DNA of 64,000 bases, taken from positions 124,001 to 188,000 of the forward strand of contig NW_026570388.1 of the NCBI RefSeq assembly GCF_019649055.1. The letters run 5' to 3'. A model generated the notes under the pieces. It was not told the origin of the DNA. It saw nothing but the letters and a program-made list of their open reading frames with translations, and made no database searches. The position numbers and the translations under genes are program-made. Origin of the DNA: Paramacrobiotus metropolitanus. Its lineage: Eukaryota; Tardigrada; Eutardigrada; Parachela; Macrobiotidae. Shown here piece by piece: positions 1 to 11,717 of this stretch (its first letter is position 1; the number at the start of each line of letters is the position of its first letter).

Positions 1-352
1 GTAGAGCAACGAAAAAATTACTTATTCGAGTCGAGTGCGCACGAGGACGTGACCAACCTTCTAACGGTCCGGGGGTCTGAGTGTTCAAAAAAGATCCACT
101 GGCAGCATAAGCTGGCCTGCCATTCACTCATGTGTCTGAGCCGTTGCAAGAATCCGCTTAAGCCAGACAGTTTTTACGCGTCACCGCACGATGCTAGGTT
201 ACAGCTGCTAACGTCGCAAACGGACGTAAAACAACCCGGAACCGAAGGTTCCACATGGAACCGGAGCCGAAACTAACACAAACCGTGCAATCTGAAATAG
301 GCTATTCATTTCTGCACACGAGCAGCCACTTTTCCCAATTCGTAGAGGACTT
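1..352. other. Upstream flank of the adhesion GPCR, nothing assigned
   Basis: Short open frames occur on both strands but none has a recognisable domain. It may hold earlier exons of the receptor. Confidence 0.3.
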
Positions 353-3061
353 GTGATTGCTGTAGTTTTTCCCACAATCGTGTCCCCTCTTACGGTGGAA
401 CTACAGAAAACCGACCGGAACTCGTATCCGGACAACATTACGTACTATACCCAGTCGCCACAAAACGTGCTCAACGTAATTCAGAGTGCTGTTGTGAATA
501 ACTCTCTCCATCTAAATTTCAACGATATTCTGGACACCGCCGGCTTCTTTCAAGCGTTTTCTCACGAAGGAACACCGGCAGATCTACCTGAAGGTGCACA
601 GAAAGATGCCGTCGACACGCTATTGCAAATCACTGGGCAGATTTTCAGCGCGGAAGAAACCGGGAAACTGGAAGCACCGGCAACTAGCAGCGATGGATAC
701 GATGCAGCCGCGACGATCTACGAGGCACTGGAAAACATGTACAACAGCCTACCACCGAACGAAGAGCCATATGTGTTCAGTAACTCCTTATCTGTGGCAT
801 ACGTCAGTGCTGTGCTCATCAACGGTTCTTCCCAGTTTGAAGACTTTAATCTGACGACAAAAATGGAAACTAGGGGGTTCAGCCGAGAGACGGGGATTAC
901 AGCTGCCGCGGACGACAGTACCGCATCAGTAGCTAGTATTAGTTTTAAAACGAGCGCGCTTCAAGAAGCCTTCGAAGAATTAAGTAAGTTATTGGTAGCT
1001 AAAAGCCAGTGGAAGATTTAATTACATCAGTAAAGAAGCAAACCGTTTTCAGGGCAAACTGCGAACGCAACGATAATGACCTTTTACAGAACAAACAGCG
1101 AATACCACACCAGTAAAGTTTGCCTTTTCCTTGTCGGCGATGCCGTCATTCAAATTCGCCAGGTTCGTTCCCACGAATGAACTGAACGAAAGGTCAAGTC
1201 CGATAGTTTTACTAGCCTCATTGGGTGTGAGTCTCAAGAAAAAGGATATAATCACCATTCGACACAATGTGGACAGTCTGTTTGACGTAAGCAAAAGTAC
1301 CGGTCAAATATAGGTAAATTGTTTTATAATCTTACAGCAAACGCCTTTGCTTGCAGCACCCATCTGGAGCAAGAAGACAACACCAGTGCATCTTCCTGAA
1401 CTATACGTCCAAGCACTGGTCGGGAGACGGTTGTCGAATGACGGCTAAACATGTTCAATGGGACAACTCCACCGTGGAATGCACCTGCGACCATTTAACG
1501 CCGTTTTCGCTGTTGCTGACTCTGTGTGGTAGTCTATCCAGATCCTTCATCCCGAAGGATCAACCGCTTACGCTGGATTTAGCCGTGGTGACCACAGCGA
1601 CGACCCTCGTGGCGATGGTCTGCTGTGGCCTTGCTCTGATAATCATCATGTACGCGCCACCATTTTAATCCGTTTAAAACTGTACTCTAAGGTTTGGCTG
1701 CACTTAGGGTGAAAATCTGGCATGGACTCGTGGTTTTCGACGACGTCAACTTTGTTCGGATGGGGTTGTGGATAGCGCTCTTCGGCATGTACCTCTTCAC
1801 CATCTTCTCACAACTGATGGTCTACGCCCCCAAACTGTGTGGACAGCAATTCTGTTTAGCCAACGGAATTTTGGTGCACTGGTTTACACTGATGAGCGTT
1901 GGGTGGACCGTAGTGCAGACGGTTGATATCTTGCGAATCCTGCTTTTCCCGTTTAAGCGCGATGTGAAGAGACAAAGTACCAGAGACAAAAAGCACGTTG
2001 GATTCAGAATCAAAACTTGGGTGGCTGCAACGTGTGAGTTGTCGTTTTTGTTTTCTGAGATCAGCTTGCCGGCTCCTGCTGAAAGCAGTCTGACTACACA
2101 AAGTTTTGGTCTGTGCTCTAAAAGTTCGAGTTTAGAAAAAAAATTTTGTTTTGTACTGACAACGCAGAATGTTTTCTAGAGTTAAAAATGTTGCTAGATT
2201 TTTTACTTCTTATTTTTCTTTGGCTTCAGTGGGTTTTCCGGTTTCTGGAATTTTCTAAGCTTCTCAGGCTTTCTCACGTTTCTTAGATATTTTTAATTTA
2301 TTAGGTTTATGAACTCTGAAATGTATGCGTAAATTTATGTTTAATATAGTCGTACATCGTCTTGCAGTTATCCCCGGTTTGTTTCCGTTCCTGGCCTCTG
2401 TGCCATATTTTTTTGATCATCAAACCGCAATTCATTCTCTTGGAGGCTACGGTTACGGAGATCACGAAAAATGGTACAGTATTTTATTGAATAATAGTTA
2501 CATCACTTACATGTTTCACTAAAACGCGCGCAAGGCCTTCTTAAAAAAAACAGGTGCTGGTTGAACGCGGAACAAACCTGGATTCCTTGGGTGACCTTTA
2601 TCATACCTTTATCCGCGGCAGGTATGGTGAATGTGGCGGTGGTGATATTATACGTACGCGAGGAAATAAGTGAGTTAGCGTTGACTGCAACGCACAATAA
2701 CGACGTCCTAAACATTTCAATGCTCTGCTTCTTGTTAGAAAAAAAGAAACGTGGGAAGCAGTTTTCCATCCCCGAGGACAGTAGCAGGAATGCAGGCGAT
2801 CGGGTCAAGCACCGAGTTCGACAAGTAATGATCAACACCGGGCTGATGGGATTGATCTGGTTGTATGTGTGGTTGGCGCTCTTTTCCTGCTTTTCCACGC
2901 TACCGAAGCTGCAGTACGTCTTCGTCTTGCTGCTGACGGTGGCGTGTGGATCGCAGGCGGTGTACGTTATTATCTTCCAAGGGATACTTGGGGACAAGAG
3001 TTCCAAGAGCACTAACAGCAGTACCAGCAGCAGCCAGACATATGTCACTGCTCGGGTGTAA
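353..3061 (+). CDS. Adhesion-type (class B2) GPCR, GAIN/GPS plus seven-helix domain; 5' end not found
   Basis: A spliced receptor gene. The first exon region (353 to about 1000) resembles a GAIN-domain stalk, with several N-glycosylation sites. A second exon (about 1091-1290) continues it. The third (about 1356-1650) holds a GPS-like motif with ordered cysteines ending in CTCDHLTPF, followed by the first membrane helix. Further exons give helices 2-3 (about 1700-2033), the second extracellular loop (about 2368-2474) and helices 5-7 (about 2552-3061), ending in SQTYVTARV. Splice signals are visible: GTAAGT near 972, GTAAGC near 1288, GTGAGT near 2033, and an AG acceptor before the last exon. 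The GPS order C..C..HLT.F is the family signature of autoproteolytic adhesion GPCRs. Ligand is unknown. The true start lies upstream of or within the first 350 bases, so the N-terminus is uncertain. Confidence 0.78.
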
Positions 3062-4960
3062 TTTTAGACCGAAGCTGTTTGGACCGTAATCGAATTCAAT
3101 CAATATCGTTTTGTAAAGGTTGTGGTAAATTGTGTCATTCTCTCTGATTACATTACGAACCGATCACTGGTGTTATGTTTTTTTATCTACCTGTACGCTA
3201 GCTCTTCAGAATTGTAAAGGGTAACGGTTACTCCCTTGGAATTACACATACGTGCGTACGTAAAATCACTGTTTTCGGAGTTCCAAGAGTAAAATTTAAT
3301 AAGCATTGCTTATTTATTTGAATTTGGTAAGCCCTTTGGTTGTTTTTTTCCGATTTATTTCAAAATAGACTGCGGATACCGGCTTATGGTAAGAATGTTC
3401 AACTTATTAGCAAACGAAACCAGGCTCGACATCGCCTCCTGAGACGAGTGCGACGGTTTATTCGACTACTGACTGCCTGCAGCAAGCTGGTGTTCGGAGT
3501 CGACGGGTTACGTGTGCGTCTGGACCGCCTTACGGAATGCATGTGCGTAATGCGCTGTAAGGCTTTTGACCGGATACCGGATTTTGACCTTTCGTGTAAT
3601 TCAAATTCGTCCCATCACTTCGCATTCCCATCACTCAACACATCCTGTTATCCCAAGTCGGCATGATTGTGATAACGTGTGATGACAACCCTATCTGCAA
3701 CCAGTTGATCGCGGTCGCGCAGCAGATCTTTCGCGACCGCTTAGCGGGTGGATGTGCAGAGACAGCGTTAGGCTTTTTGAGTAGACGCAATGAACACGTT
3801 CTAGAGTCCCCGTCCTCGTCCCAGCTCACTCTACCGCGGGTGAAAGTGGACGGCGTTCGGCTTGACCCAGGTGTACGTAACGGCTCGGAGTTCGGAAAAC
3901 ACAGTTGGCGGCGTATCTAGCGAAGGCACTTGCCCGTCCACTCCTCTCTTTCAAAATCCCTCTTATGCATTCCAATTTCCACAATGTCCACTGTCTAACG
4001 CTTGGCGTTGCGTTAAGTGCCGATCAGAGGTTGTTGTTGAACTTCGGTTAAGTTACAGTGTGCGTGAACTTGTGCAACTGTAAAGTGAGCGTGGAATAAT
4101 TAAAAGTTTCTTTAGCGCGTGCTGACGCCCACATGGGGAACAGTCGATATGGTCAGTGGTCACGTATCATTAGCAGGAAAGGACTGGTAACCTAACGTTT
4201 GACGTGATCACTCTAGCAGTCTTGCCTACATAGAAGAGCAGTAGCGTGCCCCAAAATATGGGTTTCTATGTTCTATATGATCTGGAAAAATACCAGATCG
4301 CTATTGATGAGATAGGAACCTGAGAACATCTTCTAAATGCGACAACAGAATCTGTGCAACTATGGTAAGCAATAGCCCAGCAGTGATTCCTGCATGCAGT
4401 AGTGATGAACAAGCCGACCGTTGTTGCACAGTCGGTTCCCAGTCCTTTCAGCCACATCTAGGCCATTCTAGGGTGCAGCTATACAGTCAGTTTGCTGTCC
4501 ATCTTTAAAGTATACATATAGGTAACTGAAGTGCAGTAAGAGTTTCCCTGCATCGTCGTCGCGTATCTTTCTGTTGTTGTTACTCATAAGTACGACTAAT
4601 GTACGGTACAAGTAAATCAAGCATGTGTTAGGCACGGACAAGCATCAGACATCAGACACGTTGCATTTCTTTTCATACTGTAAACTGTAAACAAACAGGC
4701 ACGATTTAAATCCACCTGCTAAAATTGGATACCAAACACAACAAGAACGCTCGCTAAAGAATCAGTACTAATCAATGCAGGATGGAGAAGAGCAGTGTTT
4801 GGCCAAAAACGCTGCAGTCAGAAAGGTCAGCTTAGTGACATCCACGTCGCCGAGGTGGGCTAGCGTCCACACTCGGTCGCGGTAGTGCGTGGTGGGGCGC
4901 GGATCATCGCTTTGATAGCCTTGCAAACCCTACACATTCGTCAGCGGTCCCAATTAGGAT
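3062..4960. other. Non-coding or unassigned stretch
   Basis: Several open frames of 60-110 codons exist (for example 3340-3666 and 3663-3920), but they overlap one another and show no domain, signal peptide or convincing splice pattern. I see nothing supportable here. Confidence 0.4.
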
Positions 4961-5437
4961 CTATACTGAAATGCAATGAGCACAACCTACTAGAAGAATC
5001 CTGCGGCTGTTATTAGTTTCACGATCGGATGCAGCAATCATTTTCGCCAAGGCCGCTCCATCCACCGGCTTCGCCAGAACGAGATTCTTCTCGAATATAT
5101 CCCACAGCTGCATCTCCAGCGTCTCTCGGGACTGGCCGCTGAACACGTGATAGGACATGGTGACTTTCAAATACCCATCGGACATGCGGCATTGCACGCC
5201 CATCACCTTGTCGGACGGACACTTCATGGCTACGTTGGCCACGAAATCAACGACGTCCGTGAGACTATTCAGAGAATTTTTGATTTTTCGGATGATGTAC
5301 AAATCACGTACGTGCGTATTGCTCGGCCCGTAGCACACAGCGTCTGACCTGTTTTCTGCGTAAGTCGCAAACAATTTGCAGTCATAAACAAAAGCCTTAC
5401 CTTTCGAGTAATAATCTTTCTCGGGATGGGCTAACAA
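4961..5437 (-). CDS. Hypothetical protein, probably two exons
   Basis: The frame reads as ordinary protein with a clear hydrophobic/polar pattern (DLYIIRKIKNSLNSL, VQCRMSDGYLKVTMSYHVF). Reading the minus strand, a GTAAGG donor near 5401 and a CGCAG acceptor near 5357 would remove a 45-base intron without changing frame. No family was recognised. The start is uncertain because upstream sequence stays open without a good methionine context. It lies just outside the candidate left terminus of the viral element. Confidence 0.4.
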   Translation of the reverse strand: MLAHPEKDYYSKGKAFVYDCKLFATYAENRSDAVCYGPSNTHVRDLYIIRKIKNSLNSLTDVVDFVANVAMKCPSDKVMGVQCRMSDGYLKVTMSYHVFSGQSRETLEMQLWDIFEKNLVLAKPVDGAALAKMIAASDRETNNSRRILLVGCAHCISV

Positions 5438-5685
5438 ATTTGAAGCAGGTAGATTTCGCAGCTGAACACTTTTACCGGCTACACCACGTGAAAATACAGC
5501 AGCAGCAGCTACACGGTGGTTCTAAATTTGCAACTTGTTTGCAATTTTGTACATCCGTATAGGCATATCAGAGTAAAGTGCACGAAATATTACGGTATGC
5601 ACGAAAGGAAAATTTAAAACTTAGTTTTGCTGTGCTTTTAACTGAATCCTATGAGTGTCCATTTCGTGGGCAGCTTATACTTTTC

Positions 5686-5722
5686 ACTACTATAGACGGC
5701 TGTATAGGCGCTTTTCCCACGG
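5686..5722 (+). repeat. Left copy of 37-base inverted repeat (candidate terminal repeat)
   Basis: Begins ACTACTATAGACGG and runs inward through TATAGGCGCTTTTCCCACGG. It matches the reverse complement of 26604-26640 at 36 of 37 positions; weaker similarity continues beyond it, including a shared GTGACCTTT further in. It could be a terminal inverted repeat or two copies of a dispersed short repeat. Confidence 0.6.
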
Positions 5723-7781
5723 TGTGACCCCGTGGGAACCGGCTGCCGTGACCTTTGTTCTGTCGATAGCCGGCATGAATTACCGGCTGACATACACAAG
5801 AACCTAATAATTATAGCGTTCGTAATTAGTGGCACACTGTAATAAACAAAAATTAATATTCTTGTAAAGTAATTTATAGTTTATTTTCAAAAAACCTCAC
5901 TGTAATCGTAGATTTGTCAACTAGGTATCAGCAACCTAAAATACATATATTACTACACTAATGTCAAAAACGACATTTAATTAAATAATAATATCTTTGT
6001 AATAGCGCAATTCCACACATTTCTTCGCCATCTATGCTGCGCTTACAGCGGCTGTACCGGCTGATTAATATGCCGCAAAACAGTAAAAAAGTGTAACATA
6101 CCATCTGGCCATGCAAGATACAGTTCAGTGCTTCCGGACGGCTTCACTTTTGGCGGTCTCTTTGAAAATTGTGTCAAAAACAGTTACATTAATATTTATA
6201 TTCATTGTGATGTTGGGGAAGAGAAGGCGGATGTGCAGCAAGCACCAGCTTAAAACTCACTGCAGGCTTATCACTTTGTCATTTCAAACTGCTACACACA
6301 CAACGCCAATTTTCAGTCAGTTACTACGAAGAATCGCAGTCGAAATTATTTTCATCGAAATTATTTTCATCAAGCGGAAATCCTTCTAACGTCGGATATT
6401 ATGGCTGATACTATTCAAGGTGAGACTTAATTAAATTAGCATTATGTGATAATTAAACGAAGCACCATTGGAATATAAAATGTTTATTAATAAAGATTTT
6501 GTTATGTTAAGAATTTTTTTAAATTAATTAAACTTCCGAATTATTTACTAGAATTATTTATTGAAAATCTGTATATAGAACTGAATTAAATTTTTATTAC
6601 TTTTGTAAAATAAAATATGAAATGCGCTGCAACGATTACCAAATACGTTGTGCGAATGCTGCAACGCCCACCTGTTATGCCGGCCTGGTACAACCCGGCT
6701 GCCTCTGGGCAGCGGGAGTGCGGATTCTGCCTGGACGTGTCGGGGCAAAGGTCTTCCCGTGGATTATGTCACCAGTCCATCGGTCTACCGCAGCCTGCTT
6801 CGCGTATGTGCACCTGGAAAACTGGACATCGGGTTTACACGTTACGCAGGACTAAGACAGTCATGGGTGAAAATATGGCATATTCCGGATGGAGGTGTCA
6901 GAGAAATGCGTGTGCGTCGCACAGGTTAGTCAGTGACTGCGGCTAATTGGGAAAGATTGAACGATATATTTTTTCGGCTAAAGATTTTTCAAAGTGAGTG
7001 CTACTTGTACAACACTGCTGTATCCATTAGTCCATGTGCGTTAGCTACTGGTATGTGCAGAAAGCACGCATACATCTATACCGCTAAAGCGCTTTCGCAA
7101 TTGCCATTGGCTAACCAGTGCTACTTGTATAGGTGTATGCGTGATTCGAACACATACAAGAAGCCAACGCACATGCACTAGTATATTTCTAATCGGATGT
7201 TACAATAAGAACGACATCCAATCGCGGAGCACATTCTGTAACCAGCCGGTGGTGATTCATGGTTGAGTGCAAATGTGCGGGTCTGTAGTCAAGCAGCATG
7301 AATGCATGAGTGCGTGCAGGTAAAAGCAAACAATTTGCACGGACCGGAATTACACGTGAACGACTTGCTGTTGTTCGTAATGTACATGGTACTTTACTGA
7401 TGCAAAAATAAGGCTGTACTGTTTTGACCTTTTAGGGAATCGTATGGGATGTTGGGCGCAGAGATGCTGTGAGGGCAATCGACTGTCACCGGGATGTGGT
7501 CTGCTCAACGGGTTTTAATTTCACGGATAGCCTGTTTGGTACCACATGTCGCGATCTGCAGGTTGGTTGCCTCCTTCAGTGAAATTTTGTTAAAATGTGA
7601 TCAGCGGCATGTTTTTTCACGGTTATTTATTTGGGTTAAACGATTGTCCATAACGAGTTGCGAACATGTTTTTTTCGTTTTAACTTTAACGAGTAAAATT
7701 TTTACGTTCATGTTTGCATAACTTGGTGCTGCGAGACGTTGTTATTACGAAATTTCGTATATGTTTGTCGAATGGCTGCAG
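5723..7781. other. Mostly AT-rich, unassigned
   Basis: A GC-richer patch at about 6617-6946 is open in three overlapping frames on the plus strand, one rich in cysteine; none could be assigned. The rest is AT-rich with only short frames. It might contain earlier exons of the PIP4K gene that follows. Confidence 0.35.
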
Positions 7782-8801
7782 ATTAATGAATTGACCCATG
7801 TGAATACTCCGCCGATGCTGATGCCGGATGATTTCAATGCCAACGAAAAATCAAAATTGATCGACAGTACTTTAACAAGTAAGTGGGGCTGTAATGTTTC
7901 CGGTCTGAAGCCCGAATTCCCATTCCGCATAGTTATACATTTTGTCGTCGGAACCCCAACGAAGTGGGGATTATGCGGAAGTAGAGAGTAAAGCCGGCAA
8001 GTATTTTACTTCTTAATCAAGTTGCCTTGTCCGTCAACTGTCCCCGCGGAGACTGCGGCTGACGAAAGTCGTTTATGCCATTTTTCACATGGTGCTGTGG
8101 CCGTTATGGAAATTAGAATTAGAAAACTCTTTATTTCCCTCTTGCGCTGCTGGTACGTGTTGGCCAGATAATTGGAAATTTCCGCTTTGCCGATAATCTT
8201 GCATTGCTTTACGCACATGGAATTCCGTTAAGAAAGATTTTGATATGACTTATATGTCGGTATCTACAACAGTGATAGGGTTGCAGAACTATAGCCAGAA
8301 TTTTGGTCAACTTTTAACGTACTTTAATTTTAAACTTGCTACTAAATCAAAAAACTTGCGAAGAAAATCGTTCCTTTTGTTCTGCTAATTTTGATGTTGT
8401 GGTAAAATGCATACATTCTTGATAGCGTAGTGTGGTATGCGTGCTGCGTTATGCGTTTGGTTTTTCATTGTTTACTCATCTGATTTTAGGGATAACATGC
8501 CCAGTCACTCCAAAGTTAAGGAATACTGTCCGTTGGTATTTCGTAATTTGCGGGAGCGTTTCCGCGACACGGACAGTCAATACATGGTAAAGTATGCTGC
8601 GTCCCTGGATGTCAATGGGATTTCCTGTGCGACTAACGGTTGCCGTCTTGTGTATGCAGCTGTCCCTTACTGGATCTGAGCCGGTCATGAAGGAGGATAG
8701 TGTATCAACGTACTATCACGGGCGATTAGCGTTTTATTATTAAAACCCTAACGCGGGAGGAAGTGGAAGAGATGCATCATATTATCAAACATTGCCATGA
8801 G
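7782..8801 (+). pseudogene. Partial phosphatidylinositol-5-phosphate 4-kinase (PIP4K type II) gene, three exons
   Basis: Exon at 7782-7878 encodes a run containing MLMPDDF, a signature of type II PIP kinases. Exon at 8490-8586 encodes MPSHSKVKEYCPLVFRNLRE, also characteristic. Exon at 8660-8801 encodes the following strand and helix, with IIKTLTREEVEEMH. Each is bounded by good splice sites (GTAAGT, TTTTAG, GTAAAG, GCAG, GTACGA). PIP4Ks phosphorylate PI5P to PI(4,5)P2 in the cytoplasm. Here the gene is truncated: exons for the catalytic and activation loop were not found downstream. The phases of the first two exons disagree by one base, and the third has an extra T in a TTTT run near 8732. 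Either a fragment captured by or trapped beside the viral element, or a host gene broken by it. Confidence 0.7.
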
Positions 8802-9644
8802 GTACGAAAATTACATCAAAATTTTGCTCTTTTGGATTTTTTACTGCTAACCTGGTTTACTTTAACCACGTTGTTACTGATGAAGAAATATGGAGTTGGA
8901 TTAACTTTTAGAAATCGTTCTTCAAACTAAAGAATATCTCAGCTGTTCTCATAATAATAACGCGAAATGCTAATATCCAAACTGTTCCGATAAAATAACG
9001 CCGGCATTTTTATGGACCATTTATTTTATTATACGTTCTGCCTTTTGGTGCATGTTGCGTGTAATACGATACACATAGAGGAGCATTAAATACGGGGCAT
9101 TTTCCTCATGCGAAATGTTCCAATATTTGTAACGGTTTTATTTTTGTTTGATTTTGTAGTTAGCCTAAAGTGACTGCCGACTTCAAAAATATGAATTTGT
9201 TTACATATCGTACGTACTTGTACAGACAGTAAATTGTATAAAAAAAAACTTGTACACCCGTGATGCATTACTTGCAGGTGACTACTGAATGAAGATATGG
9301 AGTTTGTACAGTTTCATTCTACCGGTTGACTGACACCTCGAGTGCGGGAACCGGGACAGGATAAACAGCCCTCCACATCCGGCGCCCCCTTGTCATTGTC
9401 CTGACTGGTGATGTCGGCCGTTCACCTCAACAACCGCTACCGTGGCTGGGTGATCTGTGCGCCATGGATCTGACTGACCTCCCACGAACGGATTGCTTCG
9501 AGTCACGTCACCACACCACACCGCTTCTTCCTTGGCCCCCTCCCTGTGACCCACCTCGCTCCCCCCCCCTCCCCTCTTTCTCTGACCCCCTCTCTCCATT
9601 GCTTTTCATATAAATTAACGAAAATATAGAATACTGTAGTTAAT
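8802..9644. other. Non-coding; GC-rich patch at about 9330-9600
   Basis: AT-rich sequence up to about 9300 gives way to a C/T-rich patch with a run of nine Cs near 9560 and CCCTCCC repeats. No further PIP4K exon was seen. The open minus-strand frame across the patch is low-complexity and not credible as a gene. Confidence 0.4.
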
Positions 9645-9700
9645 GTTAGAAGAGATATCGGTACAATAGGTGTAAGTTAGAAGAGATATCGGTACAATAG
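9645..9700 (+). repeat. Two-copy direct repeat, 25 bases, period 31
   Basis: The unit GTTAGAAGAGATATCGGTAC plus CAATAG occurs at 9645-9669 and 9676-9700 without mismatch, about 50 bases upstream of the first visible exon of the next gene. Confidence 0.85.
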
Positions 9701-9749
9701 TGGAAAATTTTACTCGGTCATTTAGTGTACATTGTTCTTTGTTTTCCAG

Positions 9750-10660
9750 GTATCAATGGCGCTGAGCCAGCGGTGGCGGAAGCACTTAATGCGTTGGTAG
9801 ACGCAGTGGTTGAGGTAAGCATTGGCTCCTTGCAGAGTCGTTGCATTTATATACTTAGCGATTCTCTTGTTTCACAGGATGTGCCCGACGCGCCTGGAAA
9901 CCAAGCAGCAGCAAGTCAACCAGCGCCAGGCCAGGTCGAACAGGAGGCTGGACCTGGAGACGAACTGGCTGTGGGCGGCGCAGTAGCGTTGAATGCTATT
10001 GGAGCGAAAGCCGCTGTAGGTTTCGCTGCATTTTATGCTAAAAAAAATTAGATAATTGAATTTGTTTATTAGGGTGAAGCTGTGGTGCATGCGCCCGACC
10101 AGGCGGTTGCGTCCGGAAGTGGTGTGGTCCCGGAACGCGGAAACATCCGTGCGCGCCGACGCGATGATTCGGAAGACCCTGAAACAAGTATCATCGTAAA
10201 ACGCCGCAAGGTGGGTATGCAGTCTTCATTGTTTCAGTTTTTATATACTAAGAGTTTCTCAATGTTTCAGCGGGTCATTAACCAAGTTCACGCACCGATC
10301 AAGTTCGACTATGCGTGCAAGGAGCTAAGGCGCGTGAAGCGTGATGGGCGCTATATGGTATTGGTGGCATGGGAGGGCCGTTACGCTATCCGTACCACAG
10401 AAGTACTGGACCAGAGGGATCCAAACCTGCAGAGGCTCATCCGACCCCTGGATGGTCCGATTACGGTGCTGCCAAAGCGTTCACAAACCGGGGTCTGCAA
10501 TTTCAAAGTGGAGGGCTACGCAGTCATCAACGACACCATGATGGCTGTGGGACGGTTCACTAGCCTGTCTCTGATGGAGGCATGGGAGACGGATCACGTC
10601 AAGGAACTGCCTGTCTTGGAGGACGATGGATGGAACGTTGGTGGCTTCGACAGCGAGTAA
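9750..10660 (+). CDS. Spliced gene of unknown function (at least four exons)
   Basis: Four exons join cleanly in frame: 9750-9814, 9878-10015, 10073-10210 and 10271-10660, each bounded by GT and AG with introns of 57-63 bases. The product starts with an Ala/Pro/Gly/Glu-rich low-complexity part, then a basic stretch (RARRRDD...VKRRK) that could be a nuclear localisation signal, then a globular C-terminal region of about 130 residues rich in Trp, Tyr and Val and ending with acidic residues. The first exon begins after a TTTTCCAG acceptor, so a 5' exon is missing from my model. I do not recognise the family. It lies within the tentative element limits and is followed directly by the hairpin cluster, so it might share a transcript with it. 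Confidence 0.6.
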
Positions 10661-10931
10661 AGCCGAGCGGGAATTCGCATGCGCTTTAATGAATGCTTAA
10701 CACTGCTGTGGTGTTTATGTGCAATCTTTTACATGTTAAGAGCCACGCAACTGCTTTGCATGATGCTTTTCGTATTGTGTTTAACCTATCTCGATGTAAC
10801 TGCTCTGCTTTACGCTTTGATTAAGAAAATGTGTAGTAATTATATTTGCAGTACAGCAAGTAAATCTTTTCAATGCAGCCGTCTACAAATCAACCAAGTA
10901 ATTGAGTACAAGAAATATAGAGCCGCTCTCA
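10661..10931 (+). other. Short non-coding spacer before hairpin cluster
   Basis: An open frame (10679-11029) encodes a hydrophobic, Leu/Cys-rich string that runs into the first hairpin. I regard it as chance; nothing else is seen. Confidence 0.35.
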
Positions 10932-10997
10932 GCGGCGCATCGCAAGTAATGTTGGGAAAATTGTTTCAATTTTTTCGATTTATTTGTGCTGCGCCGC
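10932..10997 (+). ncRNA. Pre-miRNA-like hairpin 1 of 4
   Basis: A 5' arm starting GCGGCGCATCGCAAGTAA pairs imperfectly with a 3' arm TTATTTGTGCTGCGCCGC; an inner AT-rich stem (GAAAATTG with CAATTTTTTC) closes the loop. Length and mispairing suit an animal pre-miRNA. The 5' arm is similar to those of the three hairpins that follow. Product and strand are inferred, not shown. Confidence 0.5.
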
Positions 10998-11088
10998 GGG
11001 CTATGCGCTCATGGATCAAGAGTAATTAACGGTAAGCTTCAATGTGCTGCGATCATTCTACTATCACTCAGAAGAACCATTGAGACTC

Positions 11089-11160
11089 TCAGCGGTGCAA
11101 CGCAACTAATGCAATCAAAGTCTATCAATTGTGATTGTTTAGTTGAGTTTCACCTCGGAG
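11089..11160 (+). ncRNA. Pre-miRNA-like hairpin 2 of 4
   Basis: 5' arm CAGCGGTGCAACGCAACTAA, continuing TGCAATCA, pairs with 3' arm TGATTGTTTAGTTGAGTTTC, continuing ACCTCGGAG, with a few bulges: about 25 paired positions in about 30. Its 3' arm TGTTTAGTTGAG is repeated exactly in hairpin 3. Confidence 0.6.
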
Positions 11161-11216
11161 TGGCTCCTTTGCAGCAACTAAGTGAAATCTTTGTCGATAA
11201 ATTGCTGTAAGTTCAA

Positions 11217-11289
11217 CCTCAATGATGCGGCGCAACTATCGCAACCAAAGCTAATCAGCTTTGGATGTTTAGTTGAGCTTCATCTTGGG
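11217..11289 (+). ncRNA. Pre-miRNA-like hairpin 3 of 4
   Basis: The loop end is perfect: CCAAAGC, loop TAATCA, GCTTTGG. The lower stem pairs GATGCGGCGCAACTA with TAGTTGAGCTTCATC, with bulges. The 5' arm motif GCGCAACTA and 3' arm motif GTTTAGTTGAGCTTCATC align with hairpin 2. Confidence 0.6.
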
Positions 11290-11412
11290 CAGCAGTGTAT
11301 GATAGTGAGCTGCACCACGGAACTCTTGGTTCATTGATCAATTGCAAGTGGGGGCAATCTTAATGGGCAATTTGGATAATGTTTGACGTTCTTTGGATTC
11401 TTTGTTGGTCTT

Positions 11413-11484
11413 CTCCAAGGTGCAGCCCAACTATGCATTTAAAGCTTATCCGCTTTGACTGTTTAACTGGGCTGTACCTTGGAG
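11413..11484 (+). ncRNA. Pre-miRNA-like hairpin 4 of 4
   Basis: The best-paired member: CTCCAAGGTGCAGCCCAACT against AACTGGGCTGTACCTTGGAG, with one G-U pair and two mismatches, then an inner AAAGC/GCTTT stem around loop TTATCC. About 72 bases, the usual size of an animal pre-miRNA. The arm order and the AACTATGCA and TGTTTAACTG motifs relate it to hairpins 2 and 3. Confidence 0.65.
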
Positions 11485-11717
11485 CGGCTTTGGAAAGAAA
11501 TTACAAAAAAGTAAGCGGGAGATTTGTAAGCAACTATTTAAGCAAGTGGAAGCAAGTGTGTTTCAGGTGCAGTCCTTATTAAGCCCAGCGTCATGGAAAC
11601 TCGTGTGAAGATCAACACAAACGTGTGCTTACTGTTAGTAGTCATTTTGTGCGGATTCCTGTTATTAACATCTTTAGACTCCATCACCATTACAGAACTT
11701 CAATAATACAAGTAAGT

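Noticed and set aside
9393-9599. Minus-strand gene in the GC-rich patch
   Set aside because: Low-complexity Gly/Glu/Arg translation of a CCCTCC-rich stretch, with no splice or start context.
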